Assembly (NCBI RefSeq): GCF_000966975.1
Contig: NZ_JZWV01001226.1
Coordinates: forward strand, 1 to 5,540
Length of the DNA: 5,540 nucleotides
Direction: 5' to 3'
Origin: Streptomyces katrae
GTDB taxonomy: Bacteria > Actinomycetota > Actinomycetes > Streptomycetales > Streptomycetaceae
In this document: one piece after another, positions 1 to 4,980 of the stretch
Position numbering within the stretch: position 1 is the stretch's first letter
Layout of the letters: each line of letters starts with the position of its first letter
Program-made: the position numbers and the translations under genes
Notes under the pieces: model-generated
What the model was told of the DNA's origin: nothing
The model's database searches: none
Seen by the model: the letters and a program-made list of their open reading frames with translations, nothing else

Positions 1-780
1 GTCCGCGGCCGGGGTGGCGGGGGCCGGCCAGGCCGGGGCCGCGGTGGCCGGGGGCGGTTCCGGGGCGGGGGTGCCCGAGAGGAGTTCCGTGTGGAGGGCG
101 CGCAGGGCCGGTCCCGGGTCGGTGCCCAGGCGGGTGGAGAGGTCCCGGCGGACCGTTTCGTAGGCGGCCAGGGCCTCCGCGGGGCGGCCCGCCGCGCGCA
201 GGGCCCGGATGCGCAGGGCCTGCAGGGACTCGTCCAGGGGGCGGCGGGCGCACAGTTCGGTCAGCTCCGGCAGGGCCTGTGCCGCTTCGCCCAGGGCCAG
301 CGCCGCGCCCAGGCGGCCCCGCCGCGCGTCCATCCGTACGGCCTCCCAGCGCGCGGACTCGGCCGCCGGGTCGGGGAGGGAGGCCAGCGCGGGACCCCGC
401 CACAGGGCGAGGGCCTCGTCGTACAGGGCCGCCGCCCGGGCGGGGTCCGCGGCGGCCGCGGCGGAGCGCACGAGCCCTTCGAAGCGGTACAGGTCGACGT
501 CGCCCCGTTCCGCCTCCAGCCGGTAGCCGCCCTCCTCGGAGCGCACGGCCCCGTGTCCCAGGGCCCGCCGCAGCCGGGCCACCAGCGCCTGGAGCGCGGC
601 GACGGCGTCGGCGGGCGGGTCCGCCTCCCACACCTCGGCGACCAGCAGTGCGACGGGCACGGTCCGGCCGGGACGCAGCGCGAGCGCGGTCAGGAGCGCG
701 CGCAGGCGCGCTCCGCCGACGGCGACGGGGGTCCCGTCGTCGCGGACTGCCTGGGCGGGGCCGAGGATCGCGTAGCGCAC
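1..780 (-). CDS. SARP/AfsR-family transcriptional activator with BTAD domain (partial, C-terminus off the left edge)
   Basis: This is the first 260 codons of a cytoplasmic DNA-binding regulator; the frame is still open at position 1. Residues about 1-92 read as an OmpR-like winged helix, starting MRYAILGP and containing RLRALLTALALRPGRTV and a basic recognition-helix stretch near 66-73. Residues about 95-236 form the bacterial transcriptional activation domain (BTAD): LWRGPAL at 126-132, RPLDESLQALRIRALRAAGR around 180-199, then a helix ending in RLGTDPGPALRALHTELL. The Pro/Ala-rich stretch at 237-260 looks like an interdomain linker, so the full protein may continue into an AfsR-type NB-ARC ATPase region or end soon as a short SARP; the window cannot decide. 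The GTG start is chosen because GGGGGAG (minus strand, 790-796) lies 9 nt upstream and the winged helix begins right after it; a nearby ATG is out of frame. Family members usually activate antibiotic or other secondary-metabolite genes, but the target here is unknown. Confidence 0.9.
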   Translation of the reverse strand, partial: MRYAILGPAQAVRDDGTPVAVGGARLRALLTALALRPGRTVPVALLVAEVWEADPPADAVAALQALVARLRRALGHGAVRSEEGGYRLEAERGDVDLYRFEGLVRSAAAAADPARAAALYDEALALWRGPALASLPDPAAESARWEAVRMDARRGRLGAALALGEAAQALPELTELCARRPLDESLQALRIRALRAAGRPAEALAAYETVRRDLSTRLGTDPGPALRALHTELLSGTPAPEPPPATAAPAWPAPATPAAD

Positions 781-843
781 CGGCCCATTCTCCCCCGGCC
801 CCGGGGGGCCCACGGGCCGTCCGCCCGGGATAGGTTTCGCCGC
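781..843. promoter_or_regulatory. Divergent intergenic region between SARP and M50 protease genes
   Basis: These 63 bp must hold the start signals of both divergent genes. On the minus strand the SARP ribosome binding site occupies 790-796. On the plus strand TAGGTT at 831-836 fits the actinobacterial -10 pattern TAnnnT and lies 7 nt before the protease ATG, as expected for a leaderless transcript; I see no good -35 at 17-18 bp spacing. The piece GGGATAGG (827-834) could instead act as a poor ribosome binding site. A GC-rich inverted repeat (CGGCCC at 796-801, GGGCCG at 814-819) lies between the two starts and could be an operator or only a compositional effect. Confidence 0.4.
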
Positions 844-1644
844 ATGGTTCACCAGGGTGGCCGCAGTGAGCGGCGTATCAGTTCCGTTTTCCTCGGCATC
901 GTCGCCGTCATGGCGGTCACGGGCTGGGCGGTGTGGACGGGGTACGCGACGAGCCCGGGGCTGGCCGTGTTCCTCTTCGTCACCTCGGCGTGGGTGGTCT
1001 CGCTGTGCCTGCACGAGTACGCGCACGCCCGTACCGCCCTGCACGGCGGTGACATCACGGTCGGCGCCAAGGGCTACCTCACCCTGAACCCGCTGAAGTA
1101 CACGCACGCGCTGCTCAGCATCGTGCTGCCGGTGGTCTTCGTGATCCTGGGCGGGCTGGGCCTGCCCGGCGGGGCCGTGTACATCGAGCGGGACCGGATC
1201 CGGGGCCGCTGGCGGCACAGCCTCGTCTCGGCGGCGGGCCCGCTGACGAACGTGGCCTTCGCCGTCATCTGCACCGCGCCGTTCTGGCTGGACGCCCTGG
1301 ACGGGGTGCCGCTGTCCTTCCGCTTCGCGCTGGCGTTCCTGGCGCTGCTTCAGGTGTCGGCGGCGATCCTGAACTTCCTGCCGGTCCCGGGCCTGGACGG
1401 CTACGGGGTCATCGAGCCCTGGCTGTCCCACCGCGCCCGCCGCGAGCTGGCACCGCTGGCGCCGTTCGCGCTGATCGGGGTGTTCGCGCTGCTGTGGATC
1501 CCGGAGGTCAACGCGGTCTTCTTCGACGCGGTACGCGGTGTCCTGCGGGCGCTGGGCGTCTCCGACCTGGAGACGTACTGCGGCCGCGCCCTGTACCGCT
1601 TCTGGACCGAGCAGGACGGCTTCTGCGCCGTCCCGGCCGACTGA
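844..1644 (+). CDS. M50-like (site-2-protease-type) intramembrane zinc metalloprotease
   Basis: A 266-aa polytopic membrane protein with the hallmarks of peptidase family M50, which cleaves substrates within the membrane. The zinc motif HEYAH is at residues 57-61 (H57 and H61 as ligands, E58 as catalytic base), inside the second hydrophobic segment. The third-ligand motif is NFLPVPGLDG at 177-186, with D185 as the expected aspartate ligand. SAAGPLTN at 129-136 matches the conserved SxxGPxxN element between them. Hydrophobic segments lie near 12-33, 39-60, 89-107, 127-149, 159-182 and 203-222. No PDZ or CBS domain is present, so this is a minimal S2P core with a C-terminal tail of about 40 residues containing two cysteines. 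ATG 844 is preferred because the coding-like membrane sequence begins just after it; the same frame stays open upstream to 91, but that stretch is antisense to the SARP gene. The substrate is unknown: family members release membrane-bound anti-sigma or transcription factors, and no such partner is visible here. The gene ends 4 bp from a convergent neighbour. Confidence 0.87.
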   Translation: MVHQGGRSERRISSVFLGIVAVMAVTGWAVWTGYATSPGLAVFLFVTSAWVVSLCLHEYAHARTALHGGDITVGAKGYLTLNPLKYTHALLSIVLPVVFVILGGLGLPGGAVYIERDRIRGRWRHSLVSAAGPLTNVAFAVICTAPFWLDALDGVPLSFRFALAFLALLQVSAAILNFLPVPGLDGYGVIEPWLSHRARRELAPLAPFALIGVFALLWIPEVNAVFFDAVRGVLRALGVSDLETYCGRALYRFWTEQDGFCAVPAD

Positions 1645-1648
1645 CCGG

Positions 1649-1831
1649 CTACGCGGCGGCGCGCTGCTTCTCCGCCTTGGCCTTGCGCACGTAGAACCAG
1701 GCCATGTTGGACGTCACGCCGGCCAGCAGCACCCAGACGATCCCGAGGAAGCTGCCCTCCACGAAGGCGACCACGGCGGCGGCCACGGCAAGGACGCAGA
1801 CGACAACGGCGAACACGGCAAGGCGGGGCAT
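1649..1831 (-). CDS. Small two-helix membrane protein, function unknown
   Basis: A 60-aa hypothetical protein. Residues about 4-24 form a Val/Ala-rich transmembrane helix, a short FVEGS turn follows, and residues about 27-48 form a second helix. The tail, RKAKAEKQRAAA (49-60), is strongly basic. Positive charges at MPR and in the tail suggest a helical hairpin with both ends in the cytoplasm. No catalytic motif is visible and I do not recognise a named family, though small membrane proteins of this shape are common in Streptomyces. The frame stays open upstream to 1969, but ATG 1831 is chosen because it is preceded by a good ribosome binding site and because the residues before it look non-coding. 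The gene converges on the M50-like protease with a 4-bp gap between stop codons and diverges from the TerD fusion gene. It could be a modulator or substrate of the protease, but nothing beyond adjacency supports this. Confidence 0.72.
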   Translation of the reverse strand: MPRLAVFAVVVCVLAVAAAVVAFVEGSFLGIVWVLLAGVTSNMAWFYVRKAKAEKQRAAA

Positions 1832-1840
1832 CCGGAACAG

Positions 1841-1846
1841 CTCCTC
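1841..1846 (-). promoter_or_regulatory. Ribosome binding site deciding the start of the small membrane protein
   Basis: GAGGAG on the minus strand, 9 nt before ATG 1831. It is a near-perfect Shine-Dalgarno match and fixes the start of the 60-aa protein against the longer 106-aa reading. Confidence 0.7.
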
Positions 1847-1995
1847 GGCAACACGGGACGGGGTCGAGCCCCTCCAGTGTCCCCCATCCCGCCGGGGCTC
1901 ATTTCCGGCTTTGCCTGATCTTCCGCACTGCTCCCGGTTACGGTTCGCCCGGCGCGCAATACAGATCACGCGAGTGAAGAGCGACAGCCCGGTGC

Positions 1996-2013
1996 CCGGT
2001 CCGCACGGACCGG
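1996..2013. repeat. Perfect 8-bp inverted repeat just upstream of the TerD fusion gene
   Basis: CCGGTCCG and CGGACCGG are separated by the 2 bases CA. As DNA it could be a dimeric repressor operator; as RNA it would form a 7-bp hairpin with a 4-nt loop. A second copy of GGTCCG at 2016-2021 can pair with CGGACC at 2006-2011, giving a competing hairpin that ends 7 nt before the G-run used as ribosome binding site. The sequence is directly visible; a regulatory role is inferred. Confidence 0.55.
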
Positions 2014-2040
2014 CGGGTCCGGGCAGGTGGGGGGAATGCG

Positions 2041-4125
2041 GTGCAGGAGATCCGGAAGGGCGCGAACGTCAGCCTGAGCGCCCTTGGTGAGGACGCCGGC
2101 TCGGTCGTGGTGAGCCTGGGCTGGACCAGTGCGTCGGGCGCGGGGGACGCGGACGTCTCCGTGCTGCTGCTGGATGAGAACGGCAAGGTCCGCAGCGAGA
2201 ACGACTTCTACTTCTACAACAACCCCGCCGCCCCGGACGGGAGCGTCCAGCTCCTGGGCAAGACCCCCACCGACAGCGGGGACGAGGACCGCATCAGCGT
2301 GGACCTGACGGCGGTGCCGGCGGACGTGGCGCGGATCGTGGTGGCGGCCAGCCAGTACGGCGGGGCCCGTTTCGGCGACCTCGACGATCTGCGGATGACG
2401 GTCGCGGACCGGTCGGGTGAGCCGCTGGTGGGCTTCTCGATCGAGGACGCGGGCGTGGAGACGGCCTTCATCTTCGGGGAGCTGTACCGCAGGGGCGAGG
2501 AGTGGAAGTTCCGCGCCGTGGGTCAGGGGTACGAGACCGGGCTGGCCGGGCTCGCCACGGACTTCGGCGTCGTGGTCGACGAGGCCGACGAGGCCGACGA
2601 GGCCGGTGTGGCGGGCGGGAGCGACGAGACGGCCGAGGCCGAGGTGAAGGTCCTGGGTGACGGGACCACCGGCTCCGGGGGCTCGGCGGCGGGTGCGGCC
2701 GACACCCTGGAGGGGGCCGGCGGAGCCGTCGCAGGCGGCGTCGTCGAGGAGGCCGCGGGCCGGGCCGGGGACTCGCCCGTGCCCGCCGTTCCGGCGCAGT
2801 CGCGCGCCAGGAGCCCGCGCACGACCCGGAAGAAGGTCACCCTGCCCAAGGTGGTCGGGAAGTCCCTCGCCGAGAACGACTCCTGGCGGCCCGCGCGGCT
2901 CTTCCCCGTGCCGGCCCTGAAGAGCGACCGGGAGCGGGAGGTACGCGCGACCTCGGTGCTGCTGGCCGTCATGGCGCAGGTGCCGGAGCTGGGCCGCCGG
3001 CTGACCGCCGGTTTCGGTGCGCCCGCCGGGCGGATGCAGACCTTCACCGAGGTGTCCCTGCCCCACGGCGACACGCCCCGCCGCCCGGACGGTGTGATCC
3101 GGGTCGAGCGGGCGGGCAAGCTGTGGACGGCACTGGTCGAGACGAAGACCAACGGCAACCCGCTCAAGGCCGAGCAGGTCCAGGAGTACACGGACATCGC
3201 CGCGCGCCGCGGCTACGAGGCCGTCATCACCCTCTCCAACGACGTGGCGCTCGACGGGGCCCCGGTCGTGGACGTCAGGATCGACGGGCGGCGCAAGCAC
3301 AAGGTGAGCCTCTGGCACCTGTCGTGGGCCGAGGTGGCACACCAGACGCAGCTGCTGATCCGGCACGAGGGCGTCGCCAACGCGGCGCACGCCTGGCTGC
3401 TGCAGGAGCTCCTGGAGTACCTCCAGCACGAGAACTCCGGCTGCCACGGCTTCCAGAACATGGGGCCCGCCTGGGTTCCCGTGCGCAAGGGGATCGACGA
3501 CGAGACGCTCAGCGTCGGTGATCCGCGTGCGGTGGAGGTCGTGGAGAGCTGGGAGCGTCTGATCCGCCAGGTCTGCCTGCGCCTCGGCGGGGAGCTGGGG
3601 CAGAAGGCGCTGCCGGTGCAGCGGGCCCGGCGCGGCAGTGATCCGCGGGCGCGGCGGGTGGCCGCGGCGGAGCGGCTGTGCAGGGAGGGCCGGCTGACGG
3701 CGGAGCTGCGGATAGAGGGGGCGGAGCGGGTGATCGCGGTCACGGCGGACCTGCGGACGGCGAAGGTCCGCACCTCCGTGGACGTGCCGGCGCCGGCCGG
3801 CTCCTACCCGCTGACCACGGTGAAACGGTTGCTGCGGATGCTGGCGGAGGCCCCGGCCGACCTGCACGTGGAGAGCCTGGTGGAGGGCGGCGGCGGACCG
3901 CGCGGCACGCTGGAGCGGCTGCGGCCGGAGCCGGCGGACCTGCTGCCCAAGGACGGCGCGCAGCTGACCGGGTTCCGGCTGTCCCTGATCAAGGGGACGG
4001 GCACGGCCCGGGGCAACGCGGAGTCCGGGTTCATCCGCAGCGTCGACGACGCCGTGGAGCGCTTCCACCACGGCGTGCTGGCCCACCTGGGCGGCCTGGA
4101 GCCGCGCGCCGCCCGCAAGGGCTGA
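2041..4125 (+). CDS. TerD domain fused to a PD-(D/E)XK nuclease-like region
   Basis: A 694-aa protein in at least three parts. Residues 1-178 are a full TerD domain: KGANVSLSAL, VVVSLGW, GDADVSVLLLDENGKVRSEN with FYFYNNP (35-61), the acidic TPTDSGDEDRISVDL (75-89), and the hallmark end GELYRRGEEWKFRAVGQGYE followed by TGLAGLATDFGV. TerD domains bind calcium through acidic residues and act in tellurite and general stress resistance; stand-alone versions are about 190 aa. Residues 179-270 are a linker: a DEA repeat (180-188), a Gly/Ala-rich stretch, then the basic RARSPRTTRKK (255-265). Residues about 275-460 carry a restriction-endonuclease-like signature: E337, RPD with D350, then VETK with E367 and K369, and QVQEY (379-383). 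Residues 461-694 are mixed alpha/beta with no family I recognise. The start is GTG 2041, because the G-run at 2029-2034 is well placed and the TerD domain begins at once; ATG 2036 is out of frame. There is no signal peptide or membrane segment, so it is probably cytoplasmic. The TerD call is firm, the nuclease call is from motifs, and a DNA-processing role is inference. Confidence 0.9.
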   Translation: MQEIRKGANVSLSALGEDAGSVVVSLGWTSASGAGDADVSVLLLDENGKVRSENDFYFYNNPAAPDGSVQLLGKTPTDSGDEDRISVDLTAVPADVARIVVAASQYGGARFGDLDDLRMTVADRSGEPLVGFSIEDAGVETAFIFGELYRRGEEWKFRAVGQGYETGLAGLATDFGVVVDEADEADEAGVAGGSDETAEAEVKVLGDGTTGSGGSAAGAADTLEGAGGAVAGGVVEEAAGRAGDSPVPAVPAQSRARSPRTTRKKVTLPKVVGKSLAENDSWRPARLFPVPALKSDREREVRATSVLLAVMAQVPELGRRLTAGFGAPAGRMQTFTEVSLPHGDTPRRPDGVIRVERAGKLWTALVETKTNGNPLKAEQVQEYTDIAARRGYEAVITLSNDVALDGAPVVDVRIDGRRKHKVSLWHLSWAEVAHQTQLLIRHEGVANAAHAWLLQELLEYLQHENSGCHGFQNMGPAWVPVRKGIDDETLSVGDPRAVEVVESWERLIRQVCLRLGGELGQKALPVQRARRGSDPRARRVAAAERLCREGRLTAELRIEGAERVIAVTADLRTAKVRTSVDVPAPAGSYPLTTVKRLLRMLAEAPADLHVESLVEGGGGPRGTLERLRPEPADLLPKDGAQLTGFRLSLIKGTGTARGNAESGFIRSVDDAVERFHHGVLAHLGGLEPRAARKG
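2578..2604 (+). repeat. Three perfect tandem copies of a 9-bp unit in the TerD-nuclease linker
   Basis: GACGAGGCC is repeated three times without mismatch, in frame, encoding (Asp-Glu-Ala)x3 at residues 180-188 immediately after the TerD domain. Each gain or loss of a unit would keep the reading frame, so the linker could vary in length between strains. Confidence 0.85.
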
Positions 4126-4135
4126 GGCCGCGTCC

Positions 4136-4165
4136 CCCCGGGCCCCGGGGCTCGGGGTCCCGGGG
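4136..4165. terminator. Candidate bidirectional terminator hairpin
   Basis: CCCCGGGCCCCG (4136-4147) pairs with CGGGGTCCCGGGG (4153-4165) to give a 12-bp, all-GC stem with a single bulged T and a 5-nt loop. It sits in the 54-bp gap between the stop codons of the convergent TerD fusion and npdG genes and could serve both strands. There is no T-run on either side, which is common in Streptomyces but leaves the mechanism open. Confidence 0.6.
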
Positions 4166-4179
4166 TGGGGCCGAGGGGG

Positions 4180-4884
4180 TCAGACGTCCGTGAGGCGCAG
4201 GCCCGCGTGGGCCTTGTAGCGGCGGTTGGTGGAGATGAGGTTGGCGACCATCGCCTCCACCTGGTGGGCGTTGCGCAGCCGCCCGGCGAAGACGCCGCGC
4301 ATGCCGGGGATGCGGCCTGCGAGGGCCTGGACCAGGTCGGTGTCGGCGCGGGATTCGCCGAGGACCATGACGTCGGTGTCGATCTCCTCCACCGAGGTGT
4401 CCTGGAGGAGGACGGCGGAGAGGTGGTGGAAGGCGGCCGTGACCCGGGAGCCGGGGAGCAGGGCGGCGGCCTGCTGGGCGGCGCTGCCCTCCTCGACCTG
4501 GAGGGCGTACGCGCCCTGCTTGTCGAAGCCGAGCGGGTTGACGCAGTCCACGACGAGCTTGCCGGCGAGGTCCTCGCGCAGGGCCTCCAGGGTCTTGGCG
4601 TGGCCCTCCCACGGCACCGCGATGATGACGATGTCGCTGCGGCGGGCGCATTCGGCGTTGTCGGCGCCCTCGATGCCGAGGCCCAGTTCCCGTGCGGCGG
4701 TCTCGGCCCGGTCGGCGGCCCGGGAGCCGATGATCACCTTCTGGCCCGCCCGGGCGAGCCGGTAGGCGAGGCCGCGTCCCTGGTCGCCGGTGCCGCCGAG
4801 GACGCCGACGACGAGGCCGGAGACGTCGGGGAGGTCCCAGGGGTCCTTGGCCGGCGGCTTCTGCGTGCTGTCTGAGGAAGTCAT
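4180..4884 (-). CDS. npdG: NADPH-dependent F420 reductase (F420H2:NADP+ oxidoreductase)
   Basis: A 234-aa soluble enzyme that transfers hydride between NADPH and the deazaflavin coenzyme F420; in actinomycetes this supplies F420H2 to F420-dependent reductases, including antibiotic tailoring enzymes. The dinucleotide-binding loop is GVLGGTGDQG (27-36), followed by GLAYRLARAGQKVIIGSR, where S54 and R55 are placed to bind the NADPH 2'-phosphate. DIVIIAVPWEGH (84-95), VVDCVNPLG (110-118) and VTAAFHHLSA (147-156) follow in the order seen in archaeal Fno enzymes. The C-terminal helices carry NAHQVEAMVANLI. It has about 22 more residues before the Rossmann core than archaeal versions, a polar stretch with DPWDLPD. 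ATG 4884 is the chosen start: no good Shine-Dalgarno precedes it, but a -10-like hexamer 7 nt upstream suggests a leaderless transcript. The open frame further upstream to 5466 is antisense to the next gene. The gene converges with the TerD fusion and diverges from the SIS-like gene; neither neighbour is an F420 biosynthesis gene. Confidence 0.9.
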   Translation of the reverse strand: MTSSDSTQKPPAKDPWDLPDVSGLVVGVLGGTGDQGRGLAYRLARAGQKVIIGSRAADRAETAARELGLGIEGADNAECARRSDIVIIAVPWEGHAKTLEALREDLAGKLVVDCVNPLGFDKQGAYALQVEEGSAAQQAAALLPGSRVTAAFHHLSAVLLQDTSVEEIDTDVMVLGESRADTDLVQALAGRIPGMRGVFAGRLRNAHQVEAMVANLISTNRRYKAHAGLRLTDV

Positions 4885-4891
4885 GGGGGCG

Positions 4892-4920
4892 AGCGTACTG
4901 CCGGGTACGCCGGGGTCGAA
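4892..4920 (-). promoter_or_regulatory. Candidate leaderless promoter of npdG
   Basis: On the minus strand, TTCGAC (4915-4920) as -35 and TACGCT (4892-4897, fits TAnnnT) as -10 are separated by 17 bp. The -10 ends 7 nt before ATG 4884, so transcription would start at or next to the A of the start codon. This explains the absence of a Shine-Dalgarno sequence. The -35 is a poor match to TTGACA. Confidence 0.45.
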
Positions 4921-4980
4921 GGGGTGGGAGTGGGACGAAGCGCTCCCGGGGGCCCGGCGCGTGCGGCAGGATGCGGGGCC

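Larger units (their letters stand above)
1832..2040. promoter_or_regulatory. Divergent intergenic region upstream of the small membrane protein and the TerD fusion gene
   Basis: This 209-bp stretch is clearly less GC-rich than the flanking genes between about 1900 and 1985 (for example the sequence around ATTTCC, TTGCCTGATC and AATACAGATCACG), as expected for a promoter region. I cannot name one convincing -35/-10 pair: TTGCCT (1911-1916) and TACGGT (1939-1944) resemble the two boxes but are 22 bp apart, too far for a standard sigma-70 promoter. The palindrome at 1996-2013 and a G-rich ribosome binding site (2029-2034, 6 nt before GTG 2041) lie at the right end. No additional gene is supported here. 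Confidence 0.5.

Noticed and set aside
91..843. In-frame upstream extension of the M50-like protease (517-aa reading from 91)
   Set aside because: It is antisense to the SARP gene, its product is a Gly/Arg/Gln/Pro-rich low-complexity sequence, and the SARP reading gives a recognisable winged helix plus BTAD. The protease starts at 844.
1860..1872. Small inverted repeat GGGG-N5-CCCC upstream of the small membrane protein
   Set aside because: Only 4 bp per arm, expected by chance at this GC content.
1911..1944. TTGCCT / TACGGT as a sigma-70 promoter for the TerD fusion gene
   Set aside because: The spacer is 22 bp, outside the usual 16-19 bp range; kept only as a remark in the intergenic entry.
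1832..1969. Longer 106-aa version of the small membrane protein
   Set aside because: A GAGGAG site 9 nt before ATG 1831 fixes the shorter start, and the extra 46 residues are Arg/Gly-rich with no membrane character.
1704..2090. Plus-strand 128-aa open frame across the small membrane protein and intergenic region
   Set aside because: No ribosome binding site, no domain, and it overlaps antisense a better-supported gene and then the start of the TerD fusion gene.
1966..4086. 706-aa minus-strand open frame opposite the TerD fusion gene
   Set aside because: Rich in Arg, His, Pro, Leu and Gln with no domain; a typical antisense shadow in very GC-rich DNA, while the plus strand encodes clear TerD and nuclease-like motifs.
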